From the NCBI RefSeq assembly GCF_900106995.1, contig NZ_FNOK01000009.1:62001-126000 (forward strand): DNA of 64,000 nt, given 5' to 3'. The notes under the pieces are model-generated. The model did no database searches and was not told the origin of the DNA. It was given only the letters and a program-made list of their open reading frames with translations. Shown one piece after another: positions 45,505 through 55,431 of this stretch. Position 1 is the first letter of the stretch. Every line of letters begins with the position of its first letter. This stretch comes from Saccharopolyspora shandongensis. Lineage in GTDB: Bacteria; Actinomycetota; Actinomycetes; Mycobacteriales; Pseudonocardiaceae. The translations under genes and the position numbers were made by a program.

Positions 45505-46086
45505 TCAGCCCTTCGCGGCCTTGGCCGCGGCCTTCTGCTCCTTCTTCCAGGCCCGCACCTCGGTGAGGGTCTGCTCGTCGACGACATCGGCGATCGAGCG
45601 GCGGGCGTCCGCGTCGCCGTAAGCCCCCGCCGCCTCGCGCCACCCGGCGGGCTCGACACCGCGTTGCTTGCCCAGCAGGGCGAGGAAGATCCGCGCCTTC
45701 TGGTCGCCGTAACCGGGCAGCGCCTTGAGCCGCTTCAGCACCTCCTTGCCGTCCGGGTCGCCCTCGGTCCAGATCGCCTCGGTCCGGCCGTCGTAGTGCT
45801 CGACGATGTACTGGGCCAGCGCGTGCACCCGCCGCCCCATCGATCCGCCGTAGCGGTGGATCGCCGGCTTCTGCACGCACAGCTCGACGAACTCGTCCAG
45901 ATCGGATTCGGCGATCTTGGTGACGCTGAACCCGCCCATCCTGTCGGCGATCTTCTTCGGCCCGGCGAACGCGACCTCCATCGCGACCTGCTGATCCAGC
46001 AGCATGCCCGTGAGCAGGGCGAACGAGTCGTCGCTGAGCAGCTTGTCGGCGTCGGCCTCGCCGGTGAGGTGCAGCATGTTGGACAT
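45505..46086 (-). CDS. HhH-GPD family protein (TIGR03252 type)
   Basis: The 193-residue protein has an alpha-helical base-excision-repair fold with a helix-hairpin-helix around LPGYGDQKARIFLALLGKQ. The N-terminal part holds MLLDQQVAMEVAFAGP. It lacks an obvious catalytic Asp in the usual position of the GPD motif. The function is unassigned, with DNA binding or repair plausible. The ATG at 46086 is preceded by GGTGG. Confidence 0.85.
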   Translation of the reverse strand: MSNMLHLTGEADADKLLSDDSFALLTGMLLDQQVAMEVAFAGPKKIADRMGGFSVTKIAESDLDEFVELCVQKPAIHRYGGSMGRRVHALAQYIVEHYDGRTEAIWTEGDPDGKEVLKRLKALPGYGDQKARIFLALLGKQRGVEPAGWREAAGAYGDADARRSIADVVDEQTLTEVRAWKKEQKAAAKAAKG

Positions 46087-46198
46087 GCCACCATCCTGGC
46101 ACGCAACCGAACCCACCGATGTCCGGTGCTGAGGGGCGTACATCCTGGGTTTCGGCCGAATCACCGTTGGCCGAGTGCGTTCGTTTCGATCCGGCCGG

Positions 46199-46768
46199 TC
46201 AGCCGTTGTCCACAGGCAGGCGACCGGACTGCGACAGTCCGGTGAGCACGACGTCGATGGCGCGTTCGAGAACATCGGACCGAGGCCGCATCGTCGCTGA
46301 CGCTTGAGCGAGCCCGCGGATGAGCAGGTAGACCTCCTCGATCGTGACCGAGGGCCGGACGGTTCCGGCGTCCTGCGCCCGACCGAGGATCTCGCTGACG
46401 GCGACCTTCAACCGGTTCGACGCGGCGCCGGCAGTGTCCGGAACTCCCTCGCGGTCGGCCAGCGCTGAGGCGAGCGTCAGTTTCGTGGCGCCGGTTTCGA
46501 TCATCGCCCGCACGAGGTCGCGCCACGCTGTGGCCGGGTCCTCCTTGGCGGCGAGAGCGTAGGCCCGTTCGGTGAGTTGATCGAAATGCTGCAGCAGCGC
46601 TGCCTCGATCAGCTCCTCCTTGGTCGGGAAGTGGCGAAAGACCGTGGCGATGCCGACGCCGGCCCGCTGGGCCACCTCCTCGGTCGACCCGGTGGCCCCG
46701 CGTGAGCCAAAAACCTCCTCGGCCGCCGCCAGGATCCGTTCCCGGTTCTTCCGCGCGTCCTGCCGCAT
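46199..46768 (-). CDS. TetR-family transcriptional repressor
   Basis: The 189-residue protein has an N-terminal TetR helix-turn-helix (RERILAAAEEVFGSRG and VAQRAGVGIATVFRHFPTKEELI) and a ligand-binding domain of about 130 residues. It diverges from the SnoaL-like gene, with two 16-bp inverted repeats between them, and likely represses that gene and itself. The ATG at 46768 is preceded by AAGGGGG. The effector is unknown. Confidence 0.92.
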   Translation of the reverse strand: MRQDARKNRERILAAAEEVFGSRGATGSTEEVAQRAGVGIATVFRHFPTKEELIEAALLQHFDQLTERAYALAAKEDPATAWRDLVRAMIETGATKLTLASALADREGVPDTAGAASNRLKVAVSEILGRAQDAGTVRPSVTIEEVYLLIRGLAQASATMRPRSDVLERAIDVVLTGLSQSGRLPVDNG

Positions 46769-46805
46769 CCAGCCCCCTTCAAGACTCGGTTCGGACCACT
46801 TTAAC

Positions 46806-46821
46806 CGGAGTCCAGACTTCG
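46806..46821. promoter_or_regulatory. TetR operator candidate, copy 1
   Basis: CGGAGT and ACTTCG flank CCAG: a 6-4-6 inverted repeat with one mismatch. It lies 25 bp (start to start) from copy 2. Confidence 0.6.
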
Positions 46822-46830
46822 ATACGCTTC

Positions 46831-46846
46831 CGGAGTTCAGACTCCG
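46831..46846. promoter_or_regulatory. TetR operator candidate, copy 2
   Basis: CGGAGT and ACTCCG flank TCAG as a perfect 6-4-6 inverted repeat. It is 11 bp before the ribosome-binding site of the downstream SnoaL-like gene. Confidence 0.65.
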
Positions 46847-46866
46847 ATTAGCTCTTGGAGGGCGTA

Positions 46867-47368
46867 GTGCCGTCGTCACCAGCCGATGTTGTCCGCACCG
46901 TCGCGACGGGAGTCAGCCGGCTGATCGCCGGCGATCTCACCGAGCAGGAGGCACAGGGACAGCTCGACCACCTGGCCAGCTTGTACGCCGAACACACCGA
47001 CGTCCGACACCCATTCGCGCCAACGGGCGACACACCACTGCGAACCCGTGCCGAACTGCGCCAGCACTTCGCCGAAGGACCAGCCCGAACGCCAGGAGTC
47101 GACCGGTTCGAGCCTGTGGGCCACGTCCACGAAACCGCGGATCCCGAAGTGGTCATCTTCGAGTTCAGCTACGTCGGTTCGGCGAACGGCCGGTCGTTCA
47201 CGGTGCCGTGCATCTTCGTGGCACGGGTACGTGATGGAGTCATCGTCGAATCACGCGACTACGTCGACCATGTGGGGTATGGCCCGCGCCTTCGGTCGAC
47301 TCCACAACCTGGCCACCGCACTGGCTGCCGACTCCGGAGGAGACACCGGTTTCCGGACGCAGTCATGA
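46867..47368 (+). pseudogene. SnoaL/NTF2-like protein gene, frameshifted
   Basis: The GTG at 46867, with GGAGGG 4 nt upstream, opens a NTF2-like protein (SPADVVRTVATGVSRLIAGD, VVIFEFSYVGSANG, VRDGVIVESRDYVDHV). The frame then runs off into a nonsense C-terminus. In the next frame MARAFGRLHNLATALA continues the family sequence. Removing one G from the run of four at 47274-47277 joins the two parts as DHVGMARAFGRL, giving about 166 residues. This is either a real frameshift or a base-calling error. The neighbouring TetR gene and its operators suggest a regulated target. Confidence 0.75.
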
Positions 47369-47565
47369 CGCGCACGCCGCTGCACGGGCGAGTCGATCGT
47401 CACCGCCGAGCGGGGGCCGACGAGTACCCACTAATTAGTGGGCTACGCACCGAAAAGTAAGCCGGTGCGAATGCATGAGCGCCCGGTCTTCTCGGAAAGG
47501 CGTTCAGCCAAGCGAGAAGGGCATCGGTCATCTCGTGATCAACCGATTCCCCGGGCTGCTTTGCG

Positions 47566-48168
47566 TTACGGACGAGCCGTGCTCCGCCCTGCGGGTCGCC
47601 AGGTTCGGAGCAATTCGTCGATCAGCTCGACAACCCGATCCGGCGTGGCTCCTCCTTTGACCAGGGCGCTCACGCGCTGGGCCTCCGCAGTCGTCGGCAG
47701 GAAGCCGACCAGCAGCGCAGGCAGCAGCACCCGCCTGACGAGCAGTTCCTGCGCCGACGTCATCTGCGGCCTGCGGACGACCGAGACGTTCACGCGCACC
47801 GCGTGCTCGTTGAGCGGCGAAGCACCGGGCCGATCGGTCTCGACGGCGGCGTACCGGAACCCGTGGGCGAGGTTGCACGCGGCGCAGTCCATCGGCCCGC
47901 GGCTGAGCCGGTCTCCGCATTCGTCGCAGGTGATCCGGTCGAGCGCGGCGTCCACCACTCGCCAGTCGTGCCGGTCCGGCTCGGCCACCACCAGGCCGAC
48001 GACCTCCGCCTCCGATTCCGCCGCCCACTCGGCGCGGAAGCGCAGCCACTCCTCTTCGACGACGTCGTCCACCAGCGTCCGGCAGCGGCCGCAATCGGGC
48101 GCACCGCTGTACTCGTGGCCGCCGCATTCGCCGCACCGGACGAGGGCGGCACCGATCGTGGGTCTCAT
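47566..48168 (-). CDS. Zinc-ribbon-like protein of unknown function
   Basis: The 200-residue protein has two zinc-ribbon-type modules: CGECGG with CGRC near residues 12-28, and CDECG with CAAC near residues 80-95. A C-terminal half of about 100 residues without motifs follows. The ATG at 48168 has GGGCGG upstream. It diverges from the methyltransferase gene. No family is recognised, and nucleic-acid binding is only a guess. Confidence 0.7.
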   Translation of the reverse strand: MRPTIGAALVRCGECGGHEYSGAPDCGRCRTLVDDVVEEEWLRFRAEWAAESEAEVVGLVVAEPDRHDWRVVDAALDRITCDECGDRLSRGPMDCAACNLAHGFRYAAVETDRPGASPLNEHAVRVNVSVVRRPQMTSAQELLVRRVLLPALLVGFLPTTAEAQRVSALVKGGATPDRVVELIDELLRTWRPAGRSTARP

Positions 48169-48261
48169 CCGCCCATGTTCGTGCAGGACGAGCCCGGGGC
48201 GCGATCGATTCTCCGGGACTCCGCGCCGCGGGTGCTCCCAGATGCGCGAACGGGTGGCCGT

Positions 48262-49791
48262 GTGAGGATCGGGATCGTGATTCCAGACCTGTCCCATGAC
48301 CGCATCGATCGACTTCGCGACGCCTTCCAGGCCGCCGGCTACGACGCCGACGGCGTCGTGGAGCTCCTCGGTCCCGAAGCGCACGCCGCGCTGGGCCGGG
48401 GCGAGCCCGTTCCGGCGCTGCGCGCCACCACCGACGCCGGCGCGCTCGGCACCCTGGTCCGCTTGTTCCTGCTCGGCCAGGCCGAGTCGCAGACCGCCGT
48501 CGAAGCCGCGCTCGCCCCGCTGCCGTTGACCGAGGCGAAGGCCGCTGGGCTGCTCGTCGACGACGGCGACCGGCTGCGCGCCGGGCTCGACGTCCGCCCG
48601 CACGGCGTCGACGACGAATCGTGGTGGGTCGTCTCGGACCTGGATTCTGACCTGCGCGGCGGACGGCCCGTGGAGGCCGACCACGTGCTCGGCGTCGGGC
48701 ACGCGTCGCTGAGCCTGGTCCGGGCGGCCTCGCGGCGGCCGGTGGACTCGGTGCTCGACCTCGGCACCGGCTGCGGCGTGCAGGCCCTGCACGCGAGCAC
48801 GCACGCGCAGCGGATCACCGCGACCGACGTGTCCAAGCGGGCACTGGCGCTGGCCGAGGCGACGTTCCGGCTCAACCGCGTCGACGTCGAGCTCGCCGAG
48901 GGCGAGTGGTTCGACCCGGTCCGGGGCCGCAAGTTCGACCAGGTCGTGTGCAACCCGCCGTTCGTCGTCGGCCCGCCGCGCACCGACTTCACCTACCGCG
49001 ACTCGGGGCTGGCCGGGGACGACGCGAGCGCACTGGTCGTGCGGCAGCTGCCCGGCTTCCTCGCCGAGGGCGGCACCGGGCAGCTGCTGGCCTCCTGGGT
49101 GCACCGGGACGGCGAGGACTGGCAGGACCGGGTGTCCCGGTGGCTGCCGCCCGGTGCCGGGGTCGACGCCTGGTTCGTGCAGCGCGACGTCGCCGACCCG
49201 GCGCTGTACGTGGGCACCTGGCTGCGCGACGCCGGGTACGACCTGCGGTCCCCGCAGGGCCTGCAGAAGGCGGCCGAGTGGCTGGACTGGTTCGAGGCCA
49301 ACGACGTGATCGGCATCGGCTTCGGGTTCGTCACGCTGCGCCGCACCGACGCGCGCGGCGAGGTCGTCTGCGAGGACCTCCGGCACGCCTTCGACGACCC
49401 GCTGGGCCCGGAATCGGACCAGTGGCTGCGCCGCGTCGACTGGCTGCGCGCCCACGACTCCGCCGAGGCGCTGCTGACGGCCCGCCTGGTCACCGCCGAC
49501 AGCACCGTGCTGGAAGCGGTCTCCGAGCCCGGCGACGAAGGCTGGCAGCCGCTCGTGCACCGGCTGCACCGCACCGACGGCCCGGGCTGGCAGCACGAGA
49601 TCGACGAGCTGGGCGTGCGGCTGCTCGCCGGGTGCCGCGGGGCGCTCCCGCTCTACGAGCTCCTCGAACTGCTCGCGATGGGTTACGGCGAGGACTCCGA
49701 GGACCTGACCCGGGCCGCGATCCCGATGGCGCGCGAACTCGTTCGGCACGGAATGCTGCTGCCGGCGGAATGGGCGGGCGGCGACCAATGA
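48262..49791 (+). CDS. Class I SAM-dependent methyltransferase with N-terminal DUF7059-type domain
   Basis: The protein of about 509 residues has an N-terminal domain (about 1-140). A Rossmann methyltransferase follows: VLDLGTGCGVQALHASTHA near residue 172, then the NPPF motif of N-methyltransferases in VVCNPPFVVGPP, followed by a C-terminal domain. NPPF-type enzymes methylate N atoms in rRNA, tRNA or proteins. The substrate here is unknown. GTGs at 48262 and 48277 are both possible starts. It overlaps dtd by 4 nt and so is probably coupled to it. Confidence 0.85.
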   Translation: MRIGIVIPDLSHDRIDRLRDAFQAAGYDADGVVELLGPEAHAALGRGEPVPALRATTDAGALGTLVRLFLLGQAESQTAVEAALAPLPLTEAKAAGLLVDDGDRLRAGLDVRPHGVDDESWWVVSDLDSDLRGGRPVEADHVLGVGHASLSLVRAASRRPVDSVLDLGTGCGVQALHASTHAQRITATDVSKRALALAEATFRLNRVDVELAEGEWFDPVRGRKFDQVVCNPPFVVGPPRTDFTYRDSGLAGDDASALVVRQLPGFLAEGGTGQLLASWVHRDGEDWQDRVSRWLPPGAGVDAWFVQRDVADPALYVGTWLRDAGYDLRSPQGLQKAAEWLDWFEANDVIGIGFGFVTLRRTDARGEVVCEDLRHAFDDPLGPESDQWLRRVDWLRAHDSAEALLTARLVTADSTVLEAVSEPGDEGWQPLVHRLHRTDGPGWQHEIDELGVRLLAGCRGALPLYELLELLAMGYGEDSEDLTRAAIPMARELVRHGMLLPAEWAGGDQ

Positions 49792-50213
49792 GAGCAATCG
49801 TCACCCGAGTCACTCGCGCCTCGGTAACTGTCGACGGCGTCGTGGTCGGCAAGATCGAAGAACCCGGGCTGTTAGTGCTATTGGGTGTGACGCATTCCGA
49901 CGGGCCTCAAGAAGTCGTCAATATGGCACGCAAACTGCACGAGATTCGGGCGCTGCGGGACGAGGAGTCCTGCGCCACGACCGGGGCACCGCTGCTCGTC
50001 GTCAGCCAGTTCACGCTCTACGGGTCGACCAAGAAGGGACGCCGCCCGTCGTGGACCGAGGCGGCCCGGCCGGAACAGGCCGAACCGCTGGTAGACGGGG
50101 TTGTGGCGGCCCTGCGCGAGCGAGGTGCCCGGGTGGCCACCGGGGTGTTCGGGGCGATGATGTCGGTGGAGAGCGTGAACGACGGACCATTCACACTTTT
50201 GGTTGAGGTCTAA
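49788..50213 (+). CDS. dtd: D-aminoacyl-tRNA deacylase
   Basis: The 141-residue protein is a complete DTD. It has the start MRAIVTRVTRASVTVDGVVV, the active-site SQFTLYGSTKKGRRPSW and the cross-subunit NDGPFTLLVEV. It hydrolyses D-amino acids from tRNA, and also glycyl-tRNA(Ala). Its ATG overlaps the preceding stop in ATGA, so it is translated with the methyltransferase gene. Confidence 0.96.
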   Translation: MRAIVTRVTRASVTVDGVVVGKIEEPGLLVLLGVTHSDGPQEVVNMARKLHEIRALRDEESCATTGAPLLVVSQFTLYGSTKKGRRPSWTEAARPEQAEPLVDGVVAALRERGARVATGVFGAMMSVESVNDGPFTLLVEV

Positions 50214-50296
50214 ATGTAACGAGAGCTCTCAGGAAATCCTCAGGCTTGGCGGCGCAACGGATGTGACCGCCATGACGTCTCTTCGTCTAGAACTTC

Positions 50297-50323
50297 GGGA
50301 ACGAATTCGGCACGCCGGTCGTT
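50297..50323 (+). promoter_or_regulatory. SigH/SigE-type (ECF) promoter of sigB
   Basis: GGGAAC at 50297-50302 is followed after exactly 18 nt by GTT at 50321-50323, the layout of SigH/SigR-type stress promoters. It is about 180 nt upstream of the sigB start. Confidence 0.6.
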
Positions 50324-50501
50324 TTCCAGGTAACGAAGCTTCGACGGCCATGCCGACAGGTCACCAACGACCCCATCGACAGCGCCGGAGAAGACGTCGA
50401 CGCGGAGCCCGTACAACCGAGCGTACGCGTCCTCCACACCGCGCAACGGCGCGCGAGTGTGATTTGCGCCCGCCAAGCCAGCCCGCCAGGGAGGGAGCTC
50501 A

Positions 50502-51473
50502 ATGACCGTCCCGCAGACCACCAAGCCAGACGTCACCGCCGCCGAAGAACTGGACACCCAGGGACCATCGGCCGACCTGGTGCGCGTCTACCTCAACGGC
50601 ATCGGGCGCACCGCGCTGCTCACCGCACAGGAAGAGGTCGACCTCGCCAAGCGGATCGAGGCCGGGGTTTTCGCCAAGCACCTGCTGGAAACCAGCAAGA
50701 ACCTCTCCCCCGAGCGGCGCTCCGACCTCGGCGCCGTGGTCCGCGACGGCCGCCGGGCGAAGAACCACCTCATGGAGGCGAACCTCCGCCTGGTCGTCAG
50801 CCTGGCCAAGCGCTACACCGGCCGCGGCATGCCGCTGCTGGACCTCATCCAGGAGGGCAACCTCGGCCTGATCCGCGCGGTGGAGAAGTTCGACTACACC
50901 AAGGGCTTCAAGTTCTCCACCTACGCGACCTGGTGGATCCGGCAGGCCATCACCCGCGGCATGGCCGACCAGAGCCGCACCATCCGGCTGCCCGTCCACC
51001 TGGTCGAGCAGGTCAACAAGCTGGCCCGGATCAAGCGCGACCTGCACCAGAAGCTCGGCCGCGAGGCCACCGACGAGGAGCTCTCCGAAGAAGCCGGCAT
51101 CCCGGTGGAGAAGATCCTCGACCTGATGGACCACTCCCGCGACCCGGTCAGCCTGGACATGCCGGTCGGGGCCGAGGAGGACGCGCCGCTCGGCGACTTC
51201 ATCGAGGACGCCGAATCGGCCGACGCCGAGAACGCGGTGATCTCCGGGTTCCTGCAGGACGACCTGCGCCGCGTGCTGGCCACGCTGGAGGAGCGCGAGC
51301 AGTCGGTGATCCGGATGCGCTACGGCCTCGACGACGGCCAGCCGCGCACCCTGGACCAGATCGGCAAGTCGTTCGGGCTGTCCCGCGAGCGGGTCCGGCA
51401 GATCGAGCGGGAAGTCATGGCGAAGCTCCGCCAGGGCGACCGCGCCGACCGCCTTCGCGCGTACGCGAGCTGA
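50502..51473 (+). CDS. sigB: Group 2 sigma-70 factor (SigB)
   Basis: The 323-residue protein shares core regions with the principal sigma factor ([17 protein letters not shown] in region 2.4, [15 protein letters not shown] in region 4.2). It lacks the basic N-terminal extension. It is a non-essential, stress- or stationary-phase sigma factor, the counterpart of mycobacterial Rv2710. The ATG follows GGGAGG. Its likely SigH-type promoter suggests control by oxidative or envelope stress. Confidence 0.95.
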   Translation: MTVPQTTKPDVTAAEELDTQGPSADLVRVYLNGIGRTALLTAQEEVDLAKRIEAGVFAKHLLETSKNLSPERRSDLGAVVRDGRRAKNHLMEANLRLVVSLAKRYTGRGMPLLDLIQEGNLGLIRAVEKFDYTKGFKFSTYATWWIRQAITRGMADQSRTIRLPVHLVEQVNKLARIKRDLHQKLGREATDEELSEEAGIPVEKILDLMDHSRDPVSLDMPVGAEEDAPLGDFIEDAESADAENAVISGFLQDDLRRVLATLEEREQSVIRMRYGLDDGQPRTLDQIGKSFGLSRERVRQIEREVMAKLRQGDRADRLRAYAS

Positions 51474-51496
51474 CCGCGCGGCTTGGGGCGCCGTGT

Positions 51497-51515
51497 GTCC
51501 GCTGAAAACGCGGAC
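51497..51515 (+). terminator. Small terminator hairpin after sigB
   Basis: GTCCGC and GCGGAC pair around TGAAAAC, 23 nt after the sigB stop. Confidence 0.5.
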
Positions 51516-51537
51516 CACGGCGCGGTCAGGATGATTT

Positions 51538-51558
51538 TGCGGGGGCCGAGCCCCCGCA
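51538..51558. repeat. GC-rich palindrome, possible dispersed repeat
   Basis: TGCGGGGGC and its complement flank a 3-nt loop, with TTT before it. It may be a second terminator. I recall the same TTTTGCGGGGGC motif from other pseudonocardial genomes, but I cannot verify this here. Confidence 0.45.
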
Positions 51559-51644
51559 GACCCCCACGGTGCGGTGGTCGCTTCCGGGAATGCTCTTCAC
51601 GTTGTCGAGCGTTCCCGGCCTGCTCACCGACCAGCCTCCGGGGG

Positions 51645-51803
51645 TTCTGAGCCTCTTGGGTTCTGAGCCTCTTGGGTTCTGAGCCTCTTGGGTTCTGAGC
51701 CTCTTGGGTTCTGAGCCTCTTGGGTTCTGAGCCTCTTGGGTTCTGAGCCTTCCTTGTCCTGAACCTTCCTAGTTCTGAACCTGTTGGGTTCTGGGCTTTT
51801 GGG
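51645..51803. repeat. 16-bp tandem repeat (minisatellite)
   Basis: TTCTGAGCCTCTTGGG is repeated six times without change (51645-51740). Three diverged 16-mers (51741-51788) and one 15-mer (51789-51803) follow. The copies decay steadily in one direction, as when an array expands from one end. It is in non-coding DNA between sigB and the phosphatase gene. Confidence 0.9.
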
Positions 51804-52093
51804 TTCGGGTTCTGGTTCTGGTGGCTCGCTTTCGGTTCTCGATCTTGTTCGCGTCTGGTTCGGGCGTTCGGGTTGGGGGGTTCGTTCTTTTGTTGTTGTT
51901 CCGGGGGTTTTGGTACACCCGGATGGCTCGTTGACCTTGTTGGGTTTCGGCGGGAACATCGTTCTTCCCCCCTTTTTTTCTCTTCCGCTTCGGTCTTCGC
52001 GGCGTGTACGCCGCTCGCCACGGGAGGGCGGACTCGTCGTCGGGGCGGGTCCGGCCTCCCGACCTCTTCTTCCGATCTGCACATCGCTTCTAC
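51804..52093. other. G/T-rich, A-poor non-coding block
   Basis: The plus strand of this roughly 290-bp stretch is rich in G and T and poor in A, with runs such as TTCGGGTTCTGGTTCTGG and a C6-T7 tract at 51966-51978. It has no supported gene. Both strands are open simply because of the base bias. Confidence 0.5.
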
Positions 52094-52140
52094 GCGAACG
52101 GCCTGTTCACCTCTTCTTGCGAGGTGAACAGGCCGTTCGC
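52094..52140. terminator. Strong terminator hairpin
   Basis: A 20-bp perfect inverted repeat with a 7-nt loop lies 24 nt from the stop of the minus-strand phosphatase gene. It is the longest perfect stem in the window. Confidence 0.9.
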
Positions 52141-52163
52141 GGCAGGCTTCTCGTCGCCTTGGC

Positions 52164-52886
52164 TCAGCCGATGAACTTGGCTTGCCAGCGGTCCAGTTCT
52201 TCCTTCGTCGCCCCGTGCGTCCGCAGCCAGCCCCTGGCGCCCCCCTCGTGAGCCTCGAAGGCGCTCAGGACGCTCTCGATCGCCTCGGTCGGCGTCGACA
52301 GGAGCTCGTGGACCATTTCCTCGTCCACGCCCGGCGGCAGCTCCGGCGCCACGTTCAGGCGCTGCAGGACGCGGAACATGTTCCGGTCCGTGCGCACGTA
52401 GTCCGCCACGATCGCGTCGCGGCGCACTCCCACCGCGCCCTGCAGCATCGCCGAGACCACTCCGGTGCGGTCCTTGCCCGCCGCGCAGTGGATCAGCACC
52501 GGGCCGTCCGCCTCCAGGACGATTCGGAACACCTCGACCAGCTTCTTCGGGGCGCCCTGCAGGATCGACTGGTACAGCACCGTCAGCTCGTGGGCGGCCT
52601 CGTCGACATCGATGTCCGCGTCGCGCGCCTCCTCCAGCAGCGGCACGTGGTGCACGGTGGCCACCGACGCGAGCGGGTGTTCCTGGTCACGGGTCTCCAC
52701 CGAATCCCGCAGGTCCACCACGACCTTCGGCGGCCACGGCGTCGCTCCCTCCGGCACCCGGTCGCCGGTGTGCGGAGCATCACTCCGGAACACCACGCCG
52801 TCCCTCGTCACCACGCCGTCACCGGCGGGCTGCCCGCCCAGGTCACGAAGGTTGACCAGTGCATCGAGGGGATCTGTCGTCGGCAA
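52164..52886 (-). CDS. Tyrosine/serine protein phosphatase (PtpB-like)
   Basis: The 240-residue protein has the P-loop HCAAGKDRTGVV, with the catalytic cysteine near residue 136, and the N-terminal NLRDLGG lead of the family. The mid-chain LRDSVETRDQEHP is a typical general-acid/substrate segment. It resembles secreted or cytoplasmic PtpB-type dual-specificity enzymes but has no signal peptide. It could dephosphorylate phosphotyrosine or phosphoinositides. The start is a GTG or ATG at 52886, diverging from fumarase. Confidence 0.9.
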   Translation of the reverse strand: MPTTDPLDALVNLRDLGGQPAGDGVVTRDGVVFRSDAPHTGDRVPEGATPWPPKVVVDLRDSVETRDQEHPLASVATVHHVPLLEEARDADIDVDEAAHELTVLYQSILQGAPKKLVEVFRIVLEADGPVLIHCAAGKDRTGVVSAMLQGAVGVRRDAIVADYVRTDRNMFRVLQRLNVAPELPPGVDEEMVHELLSTPTEAIESVLSAFEAHEGGARGWLRTHGATKEELDRWQAKFIG

Positions 52887-53076
52887 GGCGACCTCCGTTG
52901 CTCCGGCCCCGCGTCCGGGGTGTGGTGAGGCGTTCGGCCGCCAGCCTCGCAGGTGCCCCGCCGCGCCACCAGGGCGGGCGATCCGTCACACCTGGGCCAC
53001 CCCCGTGGACGCGCTGATCGACCGCGCGGTTTTATTGGTCATCGCGTAACCCGAACGCGCGCAAAGGAGCCGCGAC

Positions 53077-54729
<1,653 letters not shown>

Positions 54730-54735
54730 CCACAC

Positions 54736-54779
54736 ACCTGTACTCCCGCAGGAGCCCCACCTCCTGCGGGAGTACAGGT
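54736..54779 (+). terminator. Strong terminator after fumarase
   Basis: A 19-bp perfect stem with a 6-nt loop (CCCCAC) lies 6 nt after the stop and is followed by TTTC. Confidence 0.92.
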
Positions 54780-54827
54780 TTCAGCTCAGCCGATCGACGC
54801 GATTGGCAGGTATCACGCGGTCACCGA

Positions 54828-55283
54828 TCAGCGGGGAACTTTGACATCTCGTTGTTCCAGAACGACCTTCCGCGCGTCCAGCGGTGCGTCGAGCTGCACC
54901 GCCACCGGCGGGTAGCGCAGGTCCATCGTGCACATTCCCGGCGGTTCCGGGGTTTCTTCGACCAGCACCACCTTCACGTGGTCGGCGGTCTGTTCGGCCA
55001 GCTCGGCGTGCACCTTGCTGCAGCCGCCTTCCTGACCGGTGGCCACGACGACCGCTCCGCCGTCCTGGGTCCAGACCTTCTTCGGATATCCCTTGGGTAG
55101 CAACGACGCGTCAATCGCGGCTTCGGCGACCGGAGCGCGTTCCTGTTCGGGTTTCGGCTGCACCGGGCCGGGCGGAGCCGGGGGCTGACCGCCGAAACCA
55201 ACTTCATTGGATGGCTGTTGGGCGCAGGCTGCCAACGCTACGAGCAGAACACCCGCGCCCACTGCGGTTTGTAGGCGTCTCAT
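54828..55283 (-). CDS. Lipoprotein of unknown function
   Basis: The 151-residue protein has a lipoprotein signal with lipobox LAAC and Cys20. A Pro/Gln-rich linker (QPPAPPGPVQPKPEQ) and a beta-rich domain of about 90 residues with two cysteines follow (GGCSKVHAE and GMCTMDLRYPPV), probably a disulfide. It should sit outside the membrane. No family is recognised. The gap of about 150 bp to the transporter gene carries no gene. Confidence 0.75.
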   Translation of the reverse strand: MRRLQTAVGAGVLLVALAACAQQPSNEVGFGGQPPAPPGPVQPKPEQERAPVAEAAIDASLLPKGYPKKVWTQDGGAVVVATGQEGGCSKVHAELAEQTADHVKVVLVEETPEPPGMCTMDLRYPPVAVQLDAPLDARKVVLEQRDVKVPR

Positions 55284-55431
55284 GCTCTAAGGACGGAGCG
55301 CCCCGCGCGACCGGTTGCGTGGAAATCGCACCGAGTTGAATCCACATCTTTCCCACATTTCGAAACAGCTGGTGGTCGGCGGCGTTCGCGTGGTTTCGTC
55401 GACGAATCCGCTTCACATTCGGGAGTGAGGA

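Noticed and set aside
51645..51803. Possible CRISPR-like array
   Set aside because: The repeat units are 16 bp and contiguous, without spacers, and no cas genes are present.
51624..52082. Minus-strand frame with a repeated 16-residue pattern (Gln/Pro/Arg-rich) across the minisatellite
   Set aside because: The repeated residues follow directly from the 16-bp DNA repeat. Third codon positions are not G/C-biased like true genes, and there is no ribosome-binding site.
51784..52251. Plus-strand Gly/Ser/Leu-rich frame after the minisatellite
   Set aside because: It is an artefact of the A-poor, G/T-rich base bias and it crosses the strong hairpin at 52094-52140.
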